From assembly GCA_965204295.1 (NCBI GenBank), contig OZ241973.1, positions 434,001 to 498,000 of the forward strand: 64,000 bases of DNA. Reading direction: 5' to 3'. Positions 53,618 to 61,873 of the stretch are shown here, piece by piece. Both the position numbers and the translations under genes were made by a program. The notes under the pieces are model-generated. The model did no database searches. It had not been told where the DNA came from and was given only the letters and a program-made list of their open reading frames with translations. This stretch comes from JAWKWH01 sp965204295. Lineage in GTDB: Bacteria; Pseudomonadota; Alphaproteobacteria; Rhizobiales; Rhizobiaceae. Position 1 is the stretch's first letter, and every line of letters begins with the position of its first letter.

Positions 53618-54250
53618 TCAGGCGGCGGCGCGCGCCATGGCGACAAACCGGGCCCGCTCTTCGGGCAGGTCGCGAAAAATGCCGGTAAAGGCGGTGGTCA
53701 GCGTGGCGGAGCCCTGTTTTCGGATACCGCGCATCGCCATGCACATATGCTCGGCTTCCACGATGACGGCGACGCCTCGCGGATTGAGCGCATCCTGGAT
53801 AACGCCGGCAATTTGCGCGGTAATGGCTTCCTGCGTCTGAAGCCGGTGCGCGAATATATCCACAACACGGGCGATCTTCGACAATCCGAGCACCCTGCCG
53901 TCCGGCATGTAGCCGACATGAGCCCTGCCGACGATCGGCACCATGTGATGCTCGCAATGCGAATGGAATGCAATGTCCTTCACCAGCACCAGATCGTCAT
54001 ATCCCGCGACCTCTTCAAACGTCCGGCCCAGTTCTTCGGCGGGGCATTTGTCGTAACCGCCGAACATTTCCCTGTAGGCTTTGGCGACGCGGGCAGGGGT
54101 ATCGCGCAGTCCTTCGCGGTCGGGATCGTCGCCGGCCCAGCGAAGCAACGTTCTAATGGCCGCCTCGACCTCCTCGCGGCTCGGCCGGTCTACGGCCGGC
54201 TTGTTCATGTAGTCGGGCGTCTGCGGAAACTTCTTGATAATCGCATCCAT
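53618..54250 (-). CDS. folE: GTP cyclohydrolase I
   Basis: 210 aa from ATG 54250 (GGGAGAAG upstream). Zinc/active-site motif DIAFHSHCEHHMVPIVGRAH and ICAWRGI-equivalent CMAMRGIRKQGSATLT. It converts GTP to dihydroneopterin triphosphate, the first step of folate synthesis. Probably co-transcribed with hisI. Confidence 0.95.
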   Translation of the reverse strand: MDAIIKKFPQTPDYMNKPAVDRPSREEVEAAIRTLLRWAGDDPDREGLRDTPARVAKAYREMFGGYDKCPAEELGRTFEEVAGYDDLVLVKDIAFHSHCEHHMVPIVGRAHVGYMPDGRVLGLSKIARVVDIFAHRLQTQEAITAQIAGVIQDALNPRGVAVIVEAEHMCMAMRGIRKQGSATLTTAFTGIFRDLPEERARFVAMARAAA

Positions 54251-54402
54251 CAAAGACTTCTCCCGTAGCTCCCCTCAATGTACGTCTTGCACGGAGGAAC
54301 AAGTTGAACGGACCACCCGCCTTTGATGTTTCGCGCAACAAATCCGTTACAGCACATTGGCATGAGCGGCATTCCGTGTCGCCGGACCCGCGAAACCCCG
54401 TC

Positions 54403-54432
54403 TTGTCGGTATCCGGCAACACGCACTATATA
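54403..54432 (+). promoter_or_regulatory. possible promoter of the scaffold gene-yidD pair
   Basis: TTGTCG (54403-54408) and TATATA (54427-54432) with 18-bp spacing, in the 254-bp gap between divergent folE and the scaffold gene. Match is moderate. Confidence 0.4.
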
Positions 54433-54504
54433 GGAAATCCGTCCGCGATGGGAAGATGCCCGAAGCGGACGACGTGTCACAGCAACCAACGCCGGCGACG
54501 ATTG

Positions 54505-54951
54505 ATGATTGATGAAGTCTATAATGCCAGTATCCTCGAATATGCGGGTAATATCCCCGCGACCGGGCGCCTGGCCGATGCCGACGCGACGGCGACGGCG
54601 CATTCCAAACTCTGCGGTTCGACCGTCACGGTGGACCTGAAAATGGCCGATGGCGCGGTGACCGACTTCGCCCACGATGTGAAAGCCTGCGCATTGGGGC
54701 AGGCCTCGTCGTCGATCATGGCCAACAACGTGACCGGATCGTCCTCGGCCGAATTGCGGCAAGTTCGCGAAACCATGCTGAAAATGCTGAAGGAGAACGG
54801 CCCGCCGCCCGAAGGACGCTTCGCCGATCTGAAATATCTGGAGCCGGTGCGCGACTACAAGGCCCGTCATGCGTCGATCATGCTGACATTCGACGCGGTT
54901 GTCGACGCCATCGGGCAAATCGAGAAAAAGCGGGCCGGGGCCGCAGCGTGA
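54505..54951 (+). CDS. iron-sulfur cluster scaffold protein (IscU/NifU-N-like)
   Basis: 148 aa. Cys in SKLCGSTV and KACALGQASSSIM correspond to the first two cluster ligands. The third expected Cys is replaced in KARHASIMLTFDA. A likely carrier or scaffold in Fe-S assembly, but the missing ligand leaves cluster binding uncertain. The next gene, yidD, starts within its stop region (GTGA overlap). Confidence 0.82.
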   Translation: MIDEVYNASILEYAGNIPATGRLADADATATAHSKLCGSTVTVDLKMADGAVTDFAHDVKACALGQASSSIMANNVTGSSSAELRQVRETMLKMLKENGPPPEGRFADLKYLEPVRDYKARHASIMLTFDAVVDAIGQIEKKRAGAAA

Positions 54952-55373
54952 GCGAGACGGTGGAGCGCCCGCGCCCAAACCGCCATCCCGGCTTTACCCG
55001 CAACTATTCCGGTCTCTGGCCCAGAACGCCGGGCCGACTGCTCGGAACCGGATTCGTGCGGATTTATCAGTTCACCTTGTCGGGTTTTGTCGGCAATCAC
55101 TGCCGTCATCTGCCGACGTGCTCCGAATACGCCTATGAGGCGATTGCGCGCCACGGGCTTTGGAGCGGCGGCTGGCTGGCGTTATTTCGCGTCATGCGAT
55201 GCGGACCGGGCGGTACGCACGGCATCGACAATGTCCCGCAAGCGTTTGCGCCGGACCGGCACCGGTGGGCGCCATGGCGATTGTGGCGGGCCGGCGACAT
55301 GTCCTGGTCCGGCGCGGAACGCAAACGATTCGATCGAGAAGAACAGGCCCGACGCGCCGGTCGAAGACAATAG
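54948..55373 (+). CDS. yidD: membrane protein insertion efficiency factor YidD
   Basis: 141 aa, GTG start overlapping the upstream stop. The core FTLSGFVGNHCRHLPTCSEY AYEAIARHG with three Cys is the YidD signature. A membrane-associated protein that assists YidC-dependent insertion. It is longer than the usual 70-90 aa because of a basic C-terminal extension. Confidence 0.9.
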   Translation: MSETVERPRPNRHPGFTRNYSGLWPRTPGRLLGTGFVRIYQFTLSGFVGNHCRHLPTCSEYAYEAIARHGLWSGGWLALFRVMRCGPGGTHGIDNVPQAFAPDRHRWAPWRLWRAGDMSWSGAERKRFDREEQARRAGRRQ

Positions 55374-55531
55374 CCGGCGTTGCAGCGAGGCGCCTGCCGG
55401 TCCGGCCGGGCGCGCCCGATTTTCTCGGAATTCGCCGGAACAGGCTTGCGCCGGCGCCGCATGCGCTTTAGGTGCGTCGCCGAATGGACGCCACCCGCGC
55501 TCGTATGCGGGACTGGATGGAGGAGATTTTC

Positions 55532-57535
55532 ATGGCCGGCGCCGTTTCACTTGTCTTTCCCGATGGCGGCTCACGCGAATATCCGGCCGACGCGACCGGG
55601 CGCGACGTCGCCGAATCCATCTCCGGATCGCTGGCGAAAAAGGCGGTCGCCATCGCGGTCGATGGCGCATTGCAGGATTTGGCCGACCCCGTGGCGTCCG
55701 GCGCGGTCGAAATCGTCACCCGCGAGGATCCTCGCGCGCTCGAATTGATTCGCCACGATGCCGCTCACATATTGGCCGAAGCGGTGCAGGAAATCTGGCC
55801 GGGAACCCAGGTAACGATCGGCCCGGTTATCGAAAACGGATTTTATTACGATTTCAAGCGGGTACATCCCGATACGGGCGATGACCGGCCGTTCACGCCG
55901 GATGACCTGCCGGTCATTGAGAAGAAAATGCGTGAAATCGTTCAGCGCAACAAGCCGTTCACCAAGGAAATCTGGTCGCGCGACAAGGCCCGCGAAGTCT
56001 TCGGCGGAATGGGCGAGACCTACAAGGTCGAGCTTCTCAATGCGATTCCGGAAGGCGAAGACGTCAAGATTTACGCGCAGGGCGACTGGTTCGATCTGTG
56101 CCGTGGTCCGCACATGGCGTCGACCGGCCAGATCGGAAGTTCCTTCAAGCTGACGAAGGTCGCGGGCGCCTATTGGCGCGGCGATTCGAACAATCCCATG
56201 CTGACGCGCATCTACGGCACCGCCTGGGCGGACGGAAAGCAGATGGAGCAATATCTCCGCATGCTTGAGGAAGCGGAAAAGCGCGACCACCGCCGCCTTG
56301 GACGCGAAATGGACCTGTTCCACTTCCAGCAAGAGGGTCCCGGCGTCGTTTTCTGGCATTCAAAAGGCTGGAAGATGTTCCAGAATCTTCTTGCCTATAT
56401 GCGCCGGCGGATGGAAGGCGACTATGAGGAGGTCAATGCGCCACAGGTTCTGGATTCTTCGCTCTGGCTCACATCCGGCCATTGGGGCTGGTACCGCGAA
56501 AACATGTTTTCCGTTCGGTGCGCCGACGAGGAGTCCGAGGACAAGCGCACCTTCGCGTTGAAACCGATGAACTGTCCCGGCCATGTGCAAATCTTCAAGC
56601 ATGGCTTGAAATCATATCGCGATCTGCCTGTTCGGTTCGCGGAATTCGGCGCTGTGCATCGCTATGAGCCGTCCGGGGCGCTTCATGGCTTGATGCGCGT
56701 GCGCGGCTTCACCCAGGACGATGCGCATATTTTCTGCACCGAAGAGCAGCTTGAAGCTGAAATCCTGAAAATCAACGACCTCATGATGTCGGTCTACGAG
56801 GATTTCGGATTCGAGGAAGTCGTCGTCAAGCTGGCCACCCGGCCCGAAAAGCGTGTTGGAACAGACGCCATGTGGGATCATGCGGAGGATATCCTCAAGC
56901 GGGCGCTGACGCGCATGGAGGCCGAATCCGCGGGGCGCATCAAGGCGGGCGTCAACGAGGGTGAGGGCACGTTCTACGGACCCAAATTTGAGTACACGCT
57001 TCGCGACGCCATCGGTCGCGATTGGCAATGCGGCACCACGCAGGTCGACTTCAATCTGCCGGAACGCTTCGGAGCGTTTTACATCGACAAGGATTCGGAG
57101 AAAAAGCAGCCTGTCATGGTGCACAGGGCCGTCGTGGGCTCGCTTGAACGTTTTTTGGGCATCCTGATCGAATCTCACGCCGGCCATATGCCCTTGTGGT
57201 TTGCGCCCGTTCAGGCGGTTGTCGCCACGATTACGTCGGAAGCGGACGAATACGCCGTCAAGGTGGCGGAACGGTTGAAAGCGGCCGGGTTGTCGGCGGA
57301 AACCGATCTGCGCAACGAGAAGATCAACTACAAGGTTCGCGAACACAGCCTTAGCAAGGTTCCGGCCATCCTTGTTTGCGGCAGGCGCGAAGCTGAAGAA
57401 GGTACGGTCAATATCCGCCGTCTCGGCAGTCGCGACCAGCAGTCGATGGCTTTGGACGATGCGGTAGCGGCGTTTGTGGAGGAAACGACGCCACCGGATG
57501 TCAGACGCGTCGGCAAGGCCGGAAAAGCGACGTGA
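55532..57535 (+). CDS. thrS: threonyl-tRNA synthetase
   Basis: 667 aa from ATG 55532 (GGAGGAGATTTTC upstream). TGS domain (1-65), editing domain with HILAEAVQEIWPG, class II catalytic core with motif 2 RFAEFGAVHRYEPSGALHGL and zinc Cys in KPMNCPGHVQIF, motif 3 AVVGSLERFLGILIESHAG, and an anticodon-binding domain from about 560. Full length. No T-box or leader structure is seen in the 157 bp upstream. Confidence 0.96.
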   Translation: MAGAVSLVFPDGGSREYPADATGRDVAESISGSLAKKAVAIAVDGALQDLADPVASGAVEIVTREDPRALELIRHDAAHILAEAVQEIWPGTQVTIGPVIENGFYYDFKRVHPDTGDDRPFTPDDLPVIEKKMREIVQRNKPFTKEIWSRDKAREVFGGMGETYKVELLNAIPEGEDVKIYAQGDWFDLCRGPHMASTGQIGSSFKLTKVAGAYWRGDSNNPMLTRIYGTAWADGKQMEQYLRMLEEAEKRDHRRLGREMDLFHFQQEGPGVVFWHSKGWKMFQNLLAYMRRRMEGDYEEVNAPQVLDSSLWLTSGHWGWYRENMFSVRCADEESEDKRTFALKPMNCPGHVQIFKHGLKSYRDLPVRFAEFGAVHRYEPSGALHGLMRVRGFTQDDAHIFCTEEQLEAEILKINDLMMSVYEDFGFEEVVVKLATRPEKRVGTDAMWDHAEDILKRALTRMEAESAGRIKAGVNEGEGTFYGPKFEYTLRDAIGRDWQCGTTQVDFNLPERFGAFYIDKDSEKKQPVMVHRAVVGSLERFLGILIESHAGHMPLWFAPVQAVVATITSEADEYAVKVAERLKAAGLSAETDLRNEKINYKVREHSLSKVPAILVCGRREAEEGTVNIRRLGSRDQQSMALDDAVAAFVEETTPPDVRRVGKAGKAT

Positions 57536-57542
57536 TTTTGCG

Positions 57543-58472
57543 CTACTCGGTCGTCAGCACTTCGACATCCTGATTACGCCCGGCGACAACGGTAAAGTCG
57601 CGCCGGTAGTTGCGATCCCGGTTCCTGGCGTTGATGGCATAGGCGCCCTCGATCAACGCCATCGAAGCGAAGGCGCCGACGCTTTCATGAACGATGTCGC
57701 CCGATTCGGTGAGAATCGACCATTGCGTGTCGGCGATCGCCTCGCCGCCCGGTTCCCGCACGAGTTTCATGGTGAGTTGCGCCGCCCTGTGCTCGATGAC
57801 CGCTTCCGTCAGCTTTCCCGCCTCGACGCGAATGTCGGAGCGGACCGTGGCGTTTACGGCTCCATATTTCGAGACGACATGATAGATGCCGGCATTCAGC
57901 CGGACCATCGTTTTCGGGCTCACATCGGGGGCCACAAGGCGGCGTTCTTCGCCCGGTTCGGCTTGCGCCTCGAAAATTGAAAACTTCAAATCACCACGCG
58001 CAATGCGCACGCCGCCCGACAAAACCGCATCGAGTTTCAAGCCGCCGGCATCAAGCACTATGCGCTCCCGCCGCAGTTCGCCGGTTCCGATGGTAATTCG
58101 CTTGGTGGCGCCCGCCCGGCCGAAAGCGGCGTGAACAAGATAACTGCCCGGCGTCAATTCAAACGAGCTGCCGCCGCCTTCCGCGGTCGCCAGCAGGGGC
58201 AGTTTTCCGTTCCGTTCCGGCTCCGGGCCGAATATGCGCCAAACCAGGCCGCGGGCAATTTCCGGAGTATCGGTGGCAAGCTGCCCGATCAGGTTTAGCC
58301 GGCCGGGCGTTTGCGCCGGGTTTTCCCCGGCGCCGGCGGGCGTGTACTCCGATAATCCGGGCGGCTTCGGATCGTCCACCGGATTGGCGGATTCCTGTGC
58401 GCTGACCGCTCCGGACAAAGGCGGCGTCAGCGCGATGGAAGCCGAAACAAGGATCGAATGCAGGAATTTCAT
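57543..58472 (-). CDS. periplasmic protein of unknown function
   Basis: 309 aa from ATG 58472. A signal peptide (KFLHSILVSASIALTPPLSG, cut near AVSAQ) is followed by repeated beta-rich segments (FELTPGSYLVHAAFGRAGAT; VRLNAGIYHVVSKYGAVNAT; ALIEGAYAINARN), each like a small carboxypeptidase-regulatory-type domain. Probably a secreted adhesion-like or envelope protein of alphaproteobacteria. No catalytic motif. Convergent with thrS. Confidence 0.75.
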   Translation of the reverse strand: MKFLHSILVSASIALTPPLSGAVSAQESANPVDDPKPPGLSEYTPAGAGENPAQTPGRLNLIGQLATDTPEIARGLVWRIFGPEPERNGKLPLLATAEGGGSSFELTPGSYLVHAAFGRAGATKRITIGTGELRRERIVLDAGGLKLDAVLSGGVRIARGDLKFSIFEAQAEPGEERRLVAPDVSPKTMVRLNAGIYHVVSKYGAVNATVRSDIRVEAGKLTEAVIEHRAAQLTMKLVREPGGEAIADTQWSILTESGDIVHESVGAFASMALIEGAYAINARNRDRNYRRDFTVVAGRNQDVEVLTTE

Positions 58473-58572
58473 GGCTTGCGTTGAACCCCACGCCAATGGC
58501 AATTTCAAGGCCGAATTTTCCTTGCCGCCCATTGTTTGTCGGGTGTCTCCCTCGAATTGGAACATGTTCGCC

Positions 58573-59181
58573 ATGAGCCGGGATGTGAACACGCATGTGA
58601 TTGATTTTCTGTCGAAGCGCAAATCCGCGCCGATCGCCGAACTCGGATTGCCCGGTCCGACCGAACCGGAAATCCGCACGATGCTCGCAATCGCTTCGCG
58701 GGTGCCTGACCACGGCAAGCTCGCCCCTTGGCGTTTCATTTTGTATCGTGGCGAATTGCGTCACCGAATCGGTGAACTGCTCGCCGCTCTTGCCGAGAAA
58801 CGACAGGGCGGGCTGTCGGAGGTCGCGCGCATGAAGGAATTGGAGCGTTTTTCGCGGGCTCCGCTGGTCATGGGCGTTGTCAACACGCCCAGGGCGCACC
58901 CCAAGATTCCGGATTGGGAAAAATTCCTGTCGGGCGCGGCTGCCGCCATGAACCTCCTGCTGGCGGCCAATGCGCTCGGTTACGGCGCCAACTGGATCAC
59001 GAATTGGTACTCCGACGAACCCGAAGGGCGGCGCATACTTGGCCTCTCGCCGGCGGAACGAGTGGTGGGCTTTGTCCATATCGGATCGTATTCTGGCGAT
59101 GCTCAGGGGCGCCGCCGCCCCGATATCGATGACCTGATTTCCGAGTATTCGGGGCCATGGCGGGGCGAGGAGGGAAATTGA
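58573..59181 (+). CDS. nitroreductase-family protein
   Basis: 202 aa. FLSKRKSAPIAELGLPGPTE, RVPDHGKLAPWRFILYRGEL and ALGYGANWITNWYSDE are the FMN-binding and dimer motifs of the YdjA-like nitroreductase branch. An NAD(P)H-dependent flavin reductase in the cytoplasm; substrate unknown. A flavin-binding split-barrel gene starts 2 bp after its stop. Confidence 0.88.
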   Translation: MSRDVNTHVIDFLSKRKSAPIAELGLPGPTEPEIRTMLAIASRVPDHGKLAPWRFILYRGELRHRIGELLAALAEKRQGGLSEVARMKELERFSRAPLVMGVVNTPRAHPKIPDWEKFLSGAAAAMNLLLAANALGYGANWITNWYSDEPEGRRILGLSPAERVVGFVHIGSYSGDAQGRRRPDIDDLISEYSGPWRGEEGN

Positions 59182-59183
59182 CC

Positions 59184-59789
59184 ATGTTCTATGAACCCAA
59201 GGACGGCCACGGCCTTCCGCACGACCCGTTCAAGGCGATCGTGGCTCCGCGACCGATCGGCTGGATATCCACCAGAAACAGTTCCGGCGCTCTGAACCTG
59301 GCGCCGTATTCCTTTTTCAATGCGTTCTCGACCGACCCCTATCTGGTCTGGTTTTCATCGGAAGGTCCCAAGGACAGCGTGACGTTTGCCCGCGAAACCG
59401 GTGAATTCGTCGCAAATCTCGTCAGCGCCGACCTGTTCGAGACCATGAACGCGAGTTCCGTGGACGCGCCGCGCGGCGTCAGCGAATTCGATTTTGCCGG
59501 CCTGACTCCGGTCGAATCGAACATGGTGTCTCCGCCACGCGTCGGTGAGGCCCACGCCGCGCTGGAATGCAGGCTGACCGATGTTCAGGAACCCAAAGGG
59601 CTTGATGGCGAATGGGCCGGGGTCTATCTGGTCATGGGTGAGGTCGTTGGCATCCATATCGACGAATCGATGCTTACCGATGGCTTGTTTGATATTGCGA
59701 AAGCCGGCAACGTGGCGCGGTTGGGTTATATGGACTACCTGAAAACGACCAACATATTTTCTGCTCGCCGCCCCGTGTGGAAAGACTGA
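59184..59789 (+). CDS. flavin reductase-like FMN-binding protein
   Basis: 201 aa. KAIVAPRPIGWISTRNSSGA and NLAPYSFFNAFSTDPYLVWF are the split-barrel FMN-binding signature of the DIM6/NTAB family. Likely co-transcribed with the nitroreductase gene. Start ATG 59184; GGAGGGAAA lies 9-17 bases upstream. Confidence 0.88.
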   Translation: MFYEPKDGHGLPHDPFKAIVAPRPIGWISTRNSSGALNLAPYSFFNAFSTDPYLVWFSSEGPKDSVTFARETGEFVANLVSADLFETMNASSVDAPRGVSEFDFAGLTPVESNMVSPPRVGEAHAALECRLTDVQEPKGLDGEWAGVYLVMGEVVGIHIDESMLTDGLFDIAKAGNVARLGYMDYLKTTNIFSARRPVWKD

Positions 59790-59811
59790 ATCCGGCGGAA
59801 GGGAGGCCGCG

Positions 59812-60366
59812 ATGGCGAAGCATCGTTCCATGGAAGAGCTCAAGGCGGGATTGCCCGGGATCAAGGCCTCGCCTTCGGACAATGGCGGAATCGAGGCGAT
59901 TGTTGTCCGGCCGGACAAGGGTCGGCGCCTTGATGTGCGCAGCCGGAAAATCAGCCTGGCCGGCGGCGTTGACGGGGATCATTGGTCCAAAGGCTGCTGG
60001 AAGTCGCTGGCGGACGGACGCCCCGACCCGGATGTCCAGATTTGCATGATGAATGCGCGTTGCATCGAGTTGATCGCCGGTTCGCGCGACAACTGGCCGC
60101 CCGCCGGCGACAATCTGTTCATCGACATGGATCTGTCGCCTGACAATCTTGCGTCCGGACAGGTTCTGTCCATCGGGTCCGCAACCGTCGAGATTACCGA
60201 CATTCCCCATACCGGATGCCGGAAATTCATCGACCGTTACGGTCGCGACGCATGTGTTTTCGTCAATACGGGCGAGGGGAAACGTCTGAATCTGCGTGGC
60301 GTTTATGCCCGCGTTGTAAAAGACGGGACCATTTCGGTCGGCGACCGGGTGAAGAAGATCGGTTGA
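59812..60366 (+). CDS. MOSC-domain protein
   Basis: 184 aa. GGVDGDHWSKGCWKSLADGR, ELIAGSRDNWPPAGDNLFID and EITDIPHTGCRKFIDRYGRD fit the MOSC fold; the Cys in TGCRKF is the usual molybdenum/sulfur-transfer Cys. Probably handles molybdenum cofactor or sulfur transfer. It starts 22 bp after the flavin reductase stop, likely same operon. Confidence 0.85.
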   Translation: MAKHRSMEELKAGLPGIKASPSDNGGIEAIVVRPDKGRRLDVRSRKISLAGGVDGDHWSKGCWKSLADGRPDPDVQICMMNARCIELIAGSRDNWPPAGDNLFIDMDLSPDNLASGQVLSIGSATVEITDIPHTGCRKFIDRYGRDACVFVNTGEGKRLNLRGVYARVVKDGTISVGDRVKKIG

Positions 60367-61248
60367 TTATCGGCCGCCGGCGTACCTTGCGGCCCTCGCC
60401 AATATTCGCTCGGCGCGGCGTAAATGCGGGCGATCCAACATTTTGCCGTCCAGTCCGACCACACCGGCGTCCGGGTTTTCGGCGAATGCGGCGATTACCT
60501 TTTCGGCGTCCGCCACCTCGCGCTCCGGCACGGAAAACGCTTCATTGATCGCCGGCACTTGCGCGGGATGGATCGCAAGCTTGCCGGTAAATCCGTCGCG
60601 CGCCGCTTCATCGCACTCGTTTCTCAGGCCATAGGTGTCGCGGAAATCGATATAAACCGTGTCGATCGCATCGGTTTCGCCGGCGCCCGCCGCCAGCAGG
60701 GTCATCAGTCGCGCGTACCGAAATACATCGCCATACGCGCCGTCGCCGTCGCGTGGATTCGCGACCCCCATGTTCGCGGACAGATCCTCGGCGCCCCAGG
60801 TCAAACCGCCAAGGCGCGCCAGGGGCTCATTCCATGTCGGCGCGGCCATCACGCTTGCGGCCGTCTCGGTAATGATCGGCAGCATTGTTGTGGAGCCGCG
60901 TGGCAGCCCACAGCCGGTTTCAAGTTCATCCAGCAACGCCGACAACCTGTCGCCGTCGGGCCGTCCGCACGCTTTCGGCAGGACGATGCCATTTGGGGCC
61001 GAGGGCATGACCGCCTCCAGATCGGATGTCGTCATGCCGGTGTCGAAGGCGTTGACCCGGACATAGAGCTTCGGGACGGCCCTGCCCGCACCGGCGGCGA
61101 CAAAGGAGGCCGATATCTCTCTCGCCGCCGGTTTCGCATCGACCGGAACCGAGTCCTCCAGATCGATGATCAGCACGTCGGCGCCGCAGGAAAGCGCCTT
61201 TTTCAGTTTTTTTTCCGAATCGCCGGGAACGAACAGCCAGGATCGCAT
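60367..61248 (-). CDS. HpcH/HpaI aldolase, CitE-like acyl-CoA lyase
   Basis: 293 aa. RSWLFVPGDSEKKLKKALSC, VLIIDLEDSVP (metal-binding Glu/Asp), and GKLAIHPAQVPAINEAFSVP define the CitE/malyl-CoA lyase family. It likely cleaves or forms a malyl-CoA type thioester. Directly downstream of a MaoC-like hydratase (4-bp gap), which supports joint action on a CoA ester. Exact substrate not determinable. Confidence 0.87.
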   Translation of the reverse strand: MRSWLFVPGDSEKKLKKALSCGADVLIIDLEDSVPVDAKPAAREISASFVAAGAGRAVPKLYVRVNAFDTGMTTSDLEAVMPSAPNGIVLPKACGRPDGDRLSALLDELETGCGLPRGSTTMLPIITETAASVMAAPTWNEPLARLGGLTWGAEDLSANMGVANPRDGDGAYGDVFRYARLMTLLAAGAGETDAIDTVYIDFRDTYGLRNECDEAARDGFTGKLAIHPAQVPAINEAFSVPEREVADAEKVIAAFAENPDAGVVGLDGKMLDRPHLRRAERILARAARYAGGR

Positions 61249-61252
61249 CGGG

Positions 61253-61705
61253 CTAAGCTTCCGGACGCTTCATCATCATCGCCTGTCGCGTGCAGATCGC
61301 AACCAGCCTGTCATGCTGATTGTAGGCGCGGTGCTCGAATTCGACGATTCCGCGATCGGGTTTCGACTTCGATGCGCGCACCGATTTGACCGCGGTTTCC
61401 ACATGCACGGTATCGCCATGAAAAAGCGGATGAGGGAACCTGGTCTCCGACATGCCGAGATTAGCCACGGTTGTTCCGACCGTCGTGTCGTTGACCGCGA
61501 TGCCGATCATCAGCCCGAGCGTGAACAGCGAATTGACCAAAGGCTGACCCCACTCCGTCTTTGCGCAGAAATCAAAATCGATATGCAGCGGCTGCGGGTT
61601 GAGCGTCATCGTTGAGAACAGAACGTTGTCCGCCTCTGTCACCGTCCGGCGCAACGGGTGCCGGAATATGTGGCCCGGTTCGAACTCTTCAAGGTAAAGT
61701 CCCGC
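61253..61705 (-). CDS. MaoC-family (R)-hydratase
   Basis: 150 aa from ATG 61705 (AGGGAGAAACCG upstream). A hot-dog fold with LNPQPLHIDFDFCAKTEWGQ and HPLFHGDTVHVETAV, the MaoC-like enoyl-CoA hydratase pattern. With the CitE-like lyase it may act in a methylaspartate- or mesaconyl-type CoA route (inference). Confidence 0.85.
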   Translation of the reverse strand, partial: AGLYLEEFEPGHIFRHPLRRTVTEADNVLFSTMTLNPQPLHIDFDFCAKTEWGQPLVNSLFTLGLMIGIAVNDTTVGTTVANLGMSETRFPHPLFHGDTVHVETAVKSVRASKSKPDRGIVEFEHRAYNQHDRLVAICTRQAMMMKRPEA

Positions 61706-61873
61706 CATCGGTTTCTCCCTGCGAGCGGCCGCGCCCAAATCCTTTCCGGCATCTTATCGAACATGGCGAACCGTTCGTAAACCGCCCGCCGGATGGCTTT
61801 GTCGCCGCGGAGACAGGTTTCATGGGGTTCCGGGACACGCGATGGCGGTTGAAACGGCCCGGTCCCCGCGGCG

